Positions 57,111 to 64,000 of a stretch of DNA of 64,000 bases are shown here, piece after piece (the first letter of the stretch is position 1; each line of letters begins with the position of its first letter). Source of the stretch: Solidesulfovibrio magneticus RS-1. GTDB taxonomy: Bacteria; Desulfobacterota; Desulfovibrionia; Desulfovibrionales; Desulfovibrionaceae. A program made the translations under genes and the position numbers. The stretch covers positions 4,922,001 through 4,986,000 of the forward strand of contig NC_012796.1 in NCBI RefSeq assembly GCF_000010665.1. Direction: 5' to 3'. Below the pieces are notes generated by a model. That model ran no database searches, had not been told where the DNA came from, and saw nothing but the letters and a program-made list of their open reading frames with translations.

Positions 57111-58052
57111 ATGTACTTCCCGACCGCCGGAATCGAGACCGCGCTCTGGCTTCCTCCCGTCGTCGCCTTTGCCATCTCCTTTTTCACCTCCATGGGAGGC
57201 GTATCCGGGGCCTTTCTCCTGCTGCCCTTTCAAATGTCGTTTTTGGGCTATGCCCACCCGTCCGTTAGCGCCACCAACCAACTTTTCAATATCGTGGCCA
57301 TCCCCAGCGGCGTTTACCGCTATGTGAAAGAGGGGCGCATGGTTTGGCCGCTGACCTGGATGGTTATCGTCGGCACGCTGCCTGGGGTGCTTATCGGCGC
57401 GGTGGTGCGCGTGGCCTGGTTGCCTGATCCACGCGACTTCAAGCTGTTTGTGGGCTTGGTCATGCTCTATATCGGCGCGCGGATGGTCAAAAGCCTGTTT
57501 TTCTCCAGCGCCGACAAGGATGCGGCGGCGGCCAACGAAAAGCGGTTCCAAGCCATGGCCCGACGCCAAGGCCGCCAGGACGCCGACAGCCCCGCCCCCT
57601 CTGTCCGCGTGCTGTCCTTCACTGTAAAGCACCTATCCTATTCATTTTACGAAGAAACTTATACCGTCTCGACCATCGGCATCTTCAGCCTCTGCTTCAT
57701 CGTAGGCATCGTGGGAGGGATTTACGGCATTGGCGGCGGTTCCATCGTGGCCCCTTTCTTCATCTCCTTCTGGAAGTTGCCCGTTTATACCGTAGCCGGA
57801 GCGGCCCTTATGGGCACATTTGTCACCTCCGTCGCCGGTGTAGCCTTCTATCAAGTTCTGGCGCCCTTCTATCCGACCATGTCGGTTGCCCCGGACTGGA
57901 TGCTGGGCTTGCTTTTCGGCCTTGGCGGCATGGGCGGGATGTATCTGGGCGCGCGCTGCCAAAAGTTCGTTCCCTCGAAATACATCAAGCTCTTCCTCGT
58001 GGCCGTGCTCTTGTACACGGGCATCAAGTACACAGTCGACTTTCTGCGCTAA
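57111..58052 (+). CDS. TSUP-family permease (TauE/SafE type)
   Basis: 313 residues, about eight membrane helices in two related halves. FFTSMGGVSGAFLLLPFQMSFLG and SATNQLFNIVAIPSGVYRYVKEGRM (first half), and GIVGGIYGIGGGSIVAPFFISFWKLP plus AGAALMGTFVTSVAGVAFY (second half) are typical. A charged cytoplasmic loop (about 135-170) separates the halves. Members carry sulfite, sulfonates, thiosulfate or related anions across the inner membrane, which suits a sulfate reducer. It is divergent from the MoSto-like gene; the ATG follows CCAGGAGGCTCCC. Confidence 0.9.
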   Translation: MYFPTAGIETALWLPPVVAFAISFFTSMGGVSGAFLLLPFQMSFLGYAHPSVSATNQLFNIVAIPSGVYRYVKEGRMVWPLTWMVIVGTLPGVLIGAVVRVAWLPDPRDFKLFVGLVMLYIGARMVKSLFFSSADKDAAAANEKRFQAMARRQGRQDADSPAPSVRVLSFTVKHLSYSFYEETYTVSTIGIFSLCFIVGIVGGIYGIGGGSIVAPFFISFWKLPVYTVAGAALMGTFVTSVAGVAFYQVLAPFYPTMSVAPDWMLGLLFGLGGMGGMYLGARCQKFVPSKYIKLFLVAVLLYTGIKYTVDFLR

Positions 58053-58178
58053 CCGGCATTCCAGCTGGGCTAACGGCCGGGGTTCCAGGCCATGCCCGAG
58101 CGGAATCGACAGGAGGCTGGCGGATAATCAACAAATCCGCCTTGAGGATGCGACGGCCCCCACGGCGTGCCTGAAGCG

Positions 58179-59156
58179 TCAGCCGCCCAGGGCCATGGCG
58201 TAGAGCCGGGCCAGCATGTTCAGCGGCAGGGCGTTTTGCCACAGGCCCAGAGCGTTGGCCGCGATATAGACCAGGGCGAAGACGCCGGCCGAACCGGTGG
58301 CGGTGAGCCACCAGGGCGCGGGGATGCCGGCAAAGGCGAAGCGTACGGCTGAGGTCCGGCGGGGGCAGGCGACCACGCAGGAGCCGCAGCCCGAGCAGGT
58401 CATGGGGCGCGGACCGGCCGTTATGGGCAGATCCACCGGACAGGCGGCGCGGCAGCGGCCGCAGCCGGTGCAGCCATCGGCGTCGCGAGTGAGCGTCGTG
58501 GGGCCAAGACGGGCGAGCAGCCCGAGCAGCGCGCCATAGGGGCACAGCCAACGGCAAAACGAGCCGCGATAGACGAGCCCGAGCAGGGCCAGGACGGTCA
58601 GGACCACGACGGCGGTGAGGCTGGGGTGGGCGAAAAACAGCAGCATCCGGGCATCGGCCGTGATGTTGTAGGGCGAGCGCAGGAAGGCTTCGATGCCGGC
58701 CAAGTCCATGCCGAAGAACGTGGTGAAGAGGAAAAAGGCCAGCAGCAGGTATTTGGGCAGGCCCAGGACGGCGTCCAGGCGCGGGGGCAGGCTGCGGGCC
58801 AGGCCCAGGCGCTGGCCCAGACGGCCCAGGCGCGCGGCCAGGAAGCCGACGGGGCAGACATGGCCGCAAAAGCCTTTGCGAAAGACCAGCCCCATGGCCA
58901 GGGCGGCCAGAAGAATCCACAACCCGGCCGGATGCACCGGATCAAAAGAGCCGGTGGCCAGCAGCCGGCGCAGCCCAAGCAGGGCGCTTATGGGCAAAAA
59001 GCCTTCCACGCCGGCCGGGCGGGCCACCGTGCCGGCCTGGCCGGCGGTCACGGACAGACAGAAGCGGGCGAACTCCACCCCGATATAGACCGTTGCCAAG
59101 AAGAAAAACCACTGCGGCAGGCGCAGCAGCGCCTTGGGCGAAATACGGTACGACAT
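58179..59156 (-). CDS. NapH/YccM-like polyferredoxin membrane protein
   Basis: 325 residues with about five to six membrane helices. GFCGHVCPVGFL and SFCRWLCPYGALLGLL are the paired CxxxCP motifs of NapH/NosR/RdxA-type proteins. Two 4Fe-4S clusters follow: CTGCGRCRAACPVDLP and CSGCGSCVVACPRR at about 230-270. It passes electrons between the quinone pool or membrane and a periplasmic or cytoplasmic partner. No dedicated redox enzyme is adjacent, so the partner is unknown. Convergent with the TSUP gene. Confidence 0.88.
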   Translation of the reverse strand: MSYRISPKALLRLPQWFFFLATVYIGVEFARFCLSVTAGQAGTVARPAGVEGFLPISALLGLRRLLATGSFDPVHPAGLWILLAALAMGLVFRKGFCGHVCPVGFLAARLGRLGQRLGLARSLPPRLDAVLGLPKYLLLAFFLFTTFFGMDLAGIEAFLRSPYNITADARMLLFFAHPSLTAVVVLTVLALLGLVYRGSFCRWLCPYGALLGLLARLGPTTLTRDADGCTGCGRCRAACPVDLPITAGPRPMTCSGCGSCVVACPRRTSAVRFAFAGIPAPWWLTATGSAGVFALVYIAANALGLWQNALPLNMLARLYAMALGG

Positions 59157-59345
59157 GGGTGAGACCTTGGTTGGCTGACGGTGCGGCAGGAAAGAAAAGG
59201 TTTGGCGGCGGGCGGTCCTGGGTTTTCAAAAAATACGACGGTATTTTTGAGAAGAGCTCCCGGCTTTCACCTGTTGGCAGGAAACGGCATGGATTTCTCG
59301 CCAGGGGCGACACGAGCCTGCGCCGGGGCAAGCTCGGGTGGAGCG

Positions 59346-59732
59346 TCAAGCCGACGCGGCCCCCGGCAGGATGCCGCGCAGGGTGGTCCAGAGGTCCTCG
59401 GCGGTGAAGGGCTTGGTGAGGTAGGCGCTGACACTGGCGGCGTCGGCCTCGGCCACGTTCTGGGCCATGGCCTCGGCCGTGACCATGACAAAGGGCAGGT
59501 GGGCCAGGGCGGCGTCCTGCCGGACCTGGCGCAACAGATCGATGCCCTTCATGCGCGGCATGTTCCAGTCGGAGATGACGCAGTCCACCGGCTCGACGGC
59601 CAGCACTTCCAGGGCGTGCTTGCCGTCGTGGGCTTCCAGCACTTCGGTTCCGTCACAACCGAGCATCTTGCGCAGCACCCCGCGCATGACCTTGGAGTCG
59701 TCAACGACGAGAATACGAAGCGTCTTATTCAT
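59346..59732 (-). CDS. CheY-like single-domain response regulator
   Basis: 128 residues. VVDDSKVMRGVLRKML (acidic pocket), CVISDWNMPRMKGIDLL (phosphorylated Asp near 55), VMVTAEA and YLTKPFTAEDL (conserved Lys) complete the receiver. The DWNMP form is typical of chemotaxis CheY proteins that bind the flagellar switch. It stands alone between the NapH-like gene and the DUF2156 gene. Confidence 0.92.
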   Translation of the reverse strand: MNKTLRILVVDDSKVMRGVLRKMLGCDGTEVLEAHDGKHALEVLAVEPVDCVISDWNMPRMKGIDLLRQVRQDAALAHLPFVMVTAEAMAQNVAEADAASVSAYLTKPFTAEDLWTTLRGILPGAASA

Positions 59733-59899
59733 GCTTTCGCCCCAACCGGTACAGGATCAGCAACAAAACAGCACCGACCAATGTTGGTTGTTTTGCCCGA
59801 AAAGGCAAGCCAAACCCACACTGCAACGGCACAAAACCTTCCTGCCACGACGGCGCTCGCGGCCGATCCTGTCTGCGCCAGACGAAGACCGCATAAGCC

Positions 59900-60784
59900 T
59901 TATCCGGCCGCCGCCACGGAAACCTTGCATTTTTTGAGATACATGCAGGGGTTGTAGGAGAGTTTGGCCTTACGCAGCCCCTCGTCGCCCAAGTCCTGCT
60001 CGCGGTTGACCAAGGCATAGGGAACGCCGGCGTCGGCCAGGAACATTTGATTGATGGCCTGATACACGCCCTTGAAGCCCGGCCGGCCTTTTTCGAAGTG
60101 GATCACCAGCATTTCCTGGGTGAGCGCCTCGGCCACGGTGTAGGCGATCATCTCGCCGTCCACCCGGATGGCCCCGCCCATGAGGCCGGGGAAACGGTCC
60201 CAACTCTGGAGCACCCGCACGATGGCTTGGTTTTCGGCCAAAAGCGCCCCGGAATCCTCGGGATCGCGCCAGGCGAACCACTGTCGCTGGAGTTCCAGGG
60301 TTTCTTCCACGCAGTCCGGGGTCAGCGGCTTGTATTCGTAGTCGTAGGTGCGCTGGAACTGGCTGAGCAGATTTTTCTTTTTGTGGAACTTGTTGCCCCG
60401 AAGCTCGACCAGTTCGGGCACGCTGTAGACGTAGTCGTCGTGGTCCCGGGCCTCCTGGGTCGTCACCCGGTCGGGCATGGCGTCGGAGAGGATGCCGCAC
60501 AACATTTCGGGCACCCGGATGAAGTCGAGCCCCTGGGCCAGGCACGGGCAGGCGCTCCAGTCGACGTTGGTCCACGGTCCCACCGGCGCCCAAAAGACTT
60601 CGTAGGGTTTGGTTTGCAAAATCCAGACATGGCTTTCGCCAAACCGCCAGGACAGGCCGTACTCCTCGGCCCAGCCCCAGAGGTTGCCGAAGCTGTAGTC
60701 CGATACCTTTTCGGGGCACCGGGCCAGGCGCTCCAGGTATTCGTCGCGCCGTTCCAGGGAAATAGCCTCAAAACCTTCTCGCAT
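59900..60784 (-). CDS. DUF2156 protein (phosphatidylglycerol lysyltransferase C-terminal-like)
   Basis: 294 residues, soluble, resembling the GNAT-type catalytic domain of LPG synthases: YSFGNLWGWAEEYGLSWRF, GNKFHKKKNLLSQFQRTYDYEY (the conserved KKN-x-R acceptor helix), RVDGEMIAYTVAEALTQEMLVIHFEKGRPGFKGVYQAINQMF and ALVNREQDLGDEGLRKAKLSYNP. It would transfer an aminoacyl or acyl group, perhaps to a lipid, but lacks the flippase domain of MprF. It starts three bases from the end of the MATE gene upstream, so it is in an operon with it. Confidence 0.85.
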   Translation of the reverse strand: MREGFEAISLERRDEYLERLARCPEKVSDYSFGNLWGWAEEYGLSWRFGESHVWILQTKPYEVFWAPVGPWTNVDWSACPCLAQGLDFIRVPEMLCGILSDAMPDRVTTQEARDHDDYVYSVPELVELRGNKFHKKKNLLSQFQRTYDYEYKPLTPDCVEETLELQRQWFAWRDPEDSGALLAENQAIVRVLQSWDRFPGLMGGAIRVDGEMIAYTVAEALTQEMLVIHFEKGRPGFKGVYQAINQMFLADAGVPYALVNREQDLGDEGLRKAKLSYNPCMYLKKCKVSVAAAG

Positions 60785-60786
60785 CG

Positions 60787-62169
60787 TTACTTCCTCGTCT
60801 TGCCGCCGCCCATGCCGAAACGCGTCCAATCCGCGTAGCGGTACACCCCCAGGCAGGCCAGCGACTGCACGGCCTGGGACACAAACATGGAAATCCACAC
60901 CCCCTCGGCCCGGCCAAGGAGGCTATGCCCCAATAAAAACGCCAAGGGCAACCGCACAAGCCAAACGGAACCGCCGGTGACGAACATGGTGAGGAGCGTC
61001 GCCCCGGCTCCGGTCATGGCCCCGATGAGAATAAGACCGGCCACGGTAAAGGGAATGGCCGCGACGTTGTATCGCAGGTAGGAAACCGCCTGAGCCGCCG
61101 CCTCGGGGTCCGGGGAGACAAACGCGGCCGCAGCCGGCAGAAACGGCCACAGGCAAAGCCCCATGAGACTGATGGCGGCCACGCCCGCCCAGGCGATGCG
61201 GTAGCCCACCCGCCGGGCCTCGTCGGGCCGGCCGGCCCCGATCAGATTGCCGACCAGGATGGAGGCCGTGAAATTAAACGCCATGGGCGGCAAAAACAGG
61301 ATAGATTCCAGGCGCATGCCGGCTGACATGCCGGCCAGGGCAGCCACGCTGCCCGTGGGCAGCGAGCCGACCACAGAAAAAAGCAGCAGATAGCCGGTAT
61401 GCCACACGATCTGCATCAGCCCCGACGGCCAGGCGACCTTCAAGAGATAGCGGCTGGCGCAGCGCACCCAGCGCCAGCGGGGGAACTGGTCGCGCCGCAG
61501 CATCCCGACGTGGATGAGCGCGGCCAGGTTGAAGGCCATGCCGGCCGTGACCGAAAAAAACGTGCTCCAGGCCACGCCGGCATAGCCGAAGTCCGGCAGG
61601 CCAAAGCGCCCCAGGCCAAAGCCGAAATCACCCAGGGTGTTGAGCACGGCGGCCAGCCCCCAGGCGAAAAGCGGCGTCATGACCAGCCGGCGCGCCCGAA
61701 AGAGCGCATTGGCGATGATGAAAAACGACTGGATGGGCAGCAGCAGCAACAGGACGGTCAGGAAATAGCGGGCCGTGTCCCAGATGGGGGCCGGCATCTG
61801 GAGCAAGCCGAGAAAGGCGTCACGAAAGACCAGCCCCAGAGCCATGACGGCCACCGAGGCGGCCACGCCGGCCAGCAGGCACAGCCAGACATAGCGCCCG
61901 GCCCGGGCCAGACGCCCCGCGCCCTCGGACTGGCTGACGGCGGCCACGGCCCCGTTGGCCACGGCAGCGGCAACGACCTGGAAAAAGAACATGGCCTGGG
62001 CCAAAACGCCCACCGCCGCCTGGGTTTCGCGGTCGATGCGGCCGCCCACGTAGACATCGACGAAGCCGATGCAAAACGTCAAAAACATCATGAGGATCTG
62101 CGGCCAGGCCAGGGACCAGATGGTCCCGAAGCCGACGCCGGCGGCCAGCAGTCCGCTTTTTTTCTCCAT
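60787..62169 (-). CDS. MATE-family efflux transporter
   Basis: 460 residues, twelve membrane helices. MATE features: IWSLAWPQILMMFLTFCIGFVDVYVGGRI (first helices), AAVSQSEGAGRLARAGRYVW, VLNTLGDFGFGLG in the middle, SILVGNLIGAGRPDEARRVGYRIAW and LTMFVTGGSVWLVRLPLAFLL in the second half. It exports small molecules or drugs using an ion gradient. The ATG at 62169 follows GGCGGAGGTTGC. It precedes the DUF2156 gene in the same transcript; a MATE and an aminoacyl-lipid enzyme could cooperate in lipid handling, but that is speculative. Confidence 0.9.
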   Translation of the reverse strand: MEKKSGLLAAGVGFGTIWSLAWPQILMMFLTFCIGFVDVYVGGRIDRETQAAVGVLAQAMFFFQVVAAAVANGAVAAVSQSEGAGRLARAGRYVWLCLLAGVAASVAVMALGLVFRDAFLGLLQMPAPIWDTARYFLTVLLLLLPIQSFFIIANALFRARRLVMTPLFAWGLAAVLNTLGDFGFGLGRFGLPDFGYAGVAWSTFFSVTAGMAFNLAALIHVGMLRRDQFPRWRWVRCASRYLLKVAWPSGLMQIVWHTGYLLLFSVVGSLPTGSVAALAGMSAGMRLESILFLPPMAFNFTASILVGNLIGAGRPDEARRVGYRIAWAGVAAISLMGLCLWPFLPAAAAFVSPDPEAAAQAVSYLRYNVAAIPFTVAGLILIGAMTGAGATLLTMFVTGGSVWLVRLPLAFLLGHSLLGRAEGVWISMFVSQAVQSLACLGVYRYADWTRFGMGGGKTRK

Positions 62170-62307
62170 GCAACCTCCGCCGTCGCGCTTAAGGCGTCTG
62201 GCGATACGGGAGCCGGCCTTCGCGGTCAACTCCCCCTTGGCAACAGCGGCCGGCTAAGGATAAGACAGCTTTGACATAACGCCAGAGCGGACTCGTGAGG
62301 AAAGCGG

Positions 62308-62694
62308 ATGCACACGATCAACGCCGTGCAGCGGCTGCATTTATGGCTCGAAACCGGAGACGGCATGCTGCTCGGACTGGGCCGGATTCAACTTCTCGAA
62401 CTTGTGGAGGAACTGGGGTCGCTCAACAAGGCGGCCTCGGCCATGGGCATGTCCTACCGCGCCGCCTGGGGCCGCATGAAGCAGACGGAAACCGTCATCG
62501 GCGAACCGCTGGTGGAGCGTTCGGGCCCCAAAAAAGGCTTTCGCTTGACCCCCCTTGGCCATGACTTGGTGCAGCTTTTTCGCGTCTGGCACAAGGATGT
62601 GGAAGCCTTTGCCGTGGCCCGGGCCAAGGAGCTTTTCCCCTGGCCAACCGAACCGTACAACGAAGAACACCCCAAAGCCCCCTCTTCTTCCTGA
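62308..62694 (+). CDS. ModE-like winged-helix regulator without metal-binding domain
   Basis: 128 residues. LGLGRIQLLELVEELGSLNKAASAMGMSYRAAWGRMKQTETVIGEPLVERSGPKKGFRLTPLGHDLVQLF is the ModE N-terminal HTH (LysR-like winged helix). The molybdate-binding MopB domains of full ModE are absent, so it cannot sense molybdate by the usual site. It ends 9 bases before the ABC permease gene, so it may control that unit. Molybdenum genes elsewhere in the window (TupA-like, MoSto-like) are other possible targets. Confidence 0.85.
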   Translation: MHTINAVQRLHLWLETGDGMLLGLGRIQLLELVEELGSLNKAASAMGMSYRAAWGRMKQTETVIGEPLVERSGPKKGFRLTPLGHDLVQLFRVWHKDVEAFAVARAKELFPWPTEPYNEEHPKAPSSS

Positions 62695-62703
62695 GGCCTG
62701 CCG

Positions 62704-63927
62704 GTGCTTTTTAGCCTGCGTATCGCGCTGAAGTCCCTGGCGACCCACAAGATGCGCACGGTGCTGGCCATGCTCGGTGTCTTTCTCGGTGCGTTCGCGC
62801 TCACGGGCGTGCTGCACGTGACCCTGGCCATGGAGCGCAAGGCCGTCATCGAGACGGAAAAGCTCGGGCCCAACCTGCTCATGGCCATGACCGGCAACAT
62901 CCGTTTCCGCCGGGGCGACATCCGCCCCGACGCCGGCAACACCAATCTGAAGCTCCCCGACGCCGTGGCCCTGCTGCGCGGGCTGCCCTCGGCCGTGGAC
63001 GGCGTGCCGTTTCTCAGCTTCCCCATGCCCATCCGGGCCGGAGACAAGAAGGTCATGTGCCAACTCGTGGCCACCTGGCCGGCCTATCCGTCCATACGCG
63101 GCGCCACGCCCCAGTTCGGGCGTTTCTTCGACCAGGCCGAAGAGGACGAGCGGGAGCTGGTCTGCGCCCTGGGACCGGCCATTGCCCGGCGGCTTTTCGG
63201 CACGCCCGAGGCGGCAGTGGGCCAGTCGGTCTTCATCTTCCGGGCCAGGCTCACCGTCGTCGGCGTCATGGAGGAAAAAGGCTCGGACGTGTCCGGGGCC
63301 AACCAGGACGAACAGATTTTCGTGCCGCTTTCCACCTTCATGCGGCGCATGTCGAACAAGACCTACATCCACGGGGTGTACGTGCGCCTGGCCGACGGGG
63401 CGGATTTCGACGCCTCGCGGGAAGCCGCCGTCCACATCCTGCGCAAGCGCCACGACATCAAGACCGACAAGGGGCAGCCCGACGATTTCAAGGTGCTGAC
63501 CGCCAAGGACACCATGGAGGTCAAGCAACAGGCGCTGGATCTGGTGCAGACCCTGGGGTTTATCAGCTCGTCGCTGTCCTTTGGCATCGGCGGCCTGGGC
63601 ATCCTCTCCATCATGATCCTGCTCGTGCGGGCCAGGCGTCTGGAGATCGGCATCCGGCGGGCGGTGGGAGCGCGCAAAAAGGACATCGTGCGCCAGTTTC
63701 TCATCGAATCCGGCATGATGGCCTCGGCCGGCGGTGCGGCCGGGACGGTGGTGGCCCTGGGCGTGCTGGCCGTGGTCTACCGGGTGGGCGAATTTCCCCA
63801 GGTCTACCACCCGGCGCTGATTGGCGGCACGCTCATCGGCTCGGCGGCCCTGGGCATCCTGGCCGGGGCCTATCCGGCCTGGCAGGCCTCCAATGTCGAG
63901 GTGCTGGCGGTGCTGCGGGACGAATAA
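62704..63927 (+). CDS. MacB/FtsX-like ABC transporter permease
   Basis: 407 residues. An N-terminal helix (HKMRTVLAMLGVFLGAFALTGVLHVTL), a periplasmic MacB-PCD domain (about 45-270) and three C-terminal helices with LGFISSSLSFGIGGLGILSIMILLVRARRLEIGIRRAVGARKKDIVRQFLIES, the FtsX signature, are present. It would work with a separate ATPase and periplasmic adaptor, probably following outside the window, in a tripartite efflux or lipoprotein-type system. GTG at 62704 is the start; it follows the regulator gene closely. Confidence 0.9.
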   Translation: MLFSLRIALKSLATHKMRTVLAMLGVFLGAFALTGVLHVTLAMERKAVIETEKLGPNLLMAMTGNIRFRRGDIRPDAGNTNLKLPDAVALLRGLPSAVDGVPFLSFPMPIRAGDKKVMCQLVATWPAYPSIRGATPQFGRFFDQAEEDERELVCALGPAIARRLFGTPEAAVGQSVFIFRARLTVVGVMEEKGSDVSGANQDEQIFVPLSTFMRRMSNKTYIHGVYVRLADGADFDASREAAVHILRKRHDIKTDKGQPDDFKVLTAKDTMEVKQQALDLVQTLGFISSSLSFGIGGLGILSIMILLVRARRLEIGIRRAVGARKKDIVRQFLIESGMMASAGGAAGTVVALGVLAVVYRVGEFPQVYHPALIGGTLIGSAALGILAGAYPAWQASNVEVLAVLRDE

Positions 63928-63966
63928 GGACTTTTCTGGGCAAATTCCCTGGACAAACTAAAGGAC

Positions 63967-64000
63967 ATGAATAATTTTATCAGTACGATTTCATTACTTT
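63967..64000 (+). CDS. Start of a further gene (5' end only)
   Basis: AAAGGAC precedes an ATG at 63967 that opens MNNFISTIS before the window ends, 39 bases after the permease stop. The codons are AT-rich compared with the permease. Too short to name; it may continue the transporter operon. Confidence 0.4.
   Translation, partial: MNNFISTISLL

Noticed and set aside
56037-57632. Extended start of the MoSto-like gene to 57632, overlapping the divergent TSUP gene
   Set aside because: The extra 247 codons are antisense to the TSUP gene and lack any domain; the ATG at 56891 has a ribosome site and starts the conserved protein.

Overview
The window is GC-rich DNA with the gene content of a sulfate-reducing Desulfovibrionaceae bacterium, most like the Desulfovibrio magneticus / Solidesulfovibrio group. 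This rests on a selenocysteine formate dehydrogenase with a HydN-type ferredoxin, tungstate and molybdate genes, many signal-transduction proteins, and a repeat-rich high-GC chromosome. It is a judgement from gene content, not a database match. No rRNA, tRNA, CRISPR array or replication origin was seen.

Layout. 1-3.9 kb: a minus-strand formate dehydrogenase unit (selenoprotein FdhF, then HydN) split by a 1.16-kb IS110-family element. A bridge-RNA-like structure can be read in the element's leader. 3.9-8.4 kb: a GT-C-like membrane protein and a chemoreceptor. 8.6-19.6 kb: five tightly packed genes for a surface glycan or glycan-modified product (GT4 glycosyltransferase, two large membrane proteins, a large periplasmic protein, a Wzx-like flippase). 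19.7-25.2 kb: aroC, a possible structured RNA, a sigma-54-type promoter before a two-gene unit, a CGGC-domain protein and TetR regulator sharing NemR-type boxes, and a MerR-like regulator. 25.4-32.8 kb: an OlsF-like two-domain acyltransferase, a secreted 5'-nucleotidase, and an Lrp-PutA proline catabolism pair. 32.9-36.7 kb: a HigBA toxin-antitoxin pair beside a very AT-rich NACHT ATPase with a pentapeptide-repeat C-terminus, probably an acquired defence gene. 36.7-45 kb: a DMT transporter, DEAD-box helicase, Fic-like protein, diguanylate cyclase, ABC-2 exporter and TetR regulator. 45-51 kb: an outer-membrane barrel and a CheC / response-regulator / hybrid-kinase unit whose kinase starts with an XRE DNA-binding domain. 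51-59 kb: a TupA-like tungstate-binding protein, an ATPase-degenerate NifA-like regulator, a TiaS-like protein, PadR and a small protein, a molybdenum-storage-like protein, a TSUP permease and a NapH-like iron-sulfur membrane protein. 59-64 kb: CheY, DUF2156 and MATE proteins, a ModE-like regulator and a MacB/FtsX-like permease.

Two themes connect distant genes. The first is molybdenum/tungsten and formate: FdhF-HydN, the TupA-like protein, the MosA/B-like storage protein and the ModE-like HTH. The second is a dispersed palindromic intergenic repeat (nine copies listed). One copy is exactly where the IS110 element inserted, and the guide segments readable in the element's leader match that repeat. 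Two convergent intergenic regions also carry unusually long perfect hairpins (25-33 bp arms) beside these repeats.
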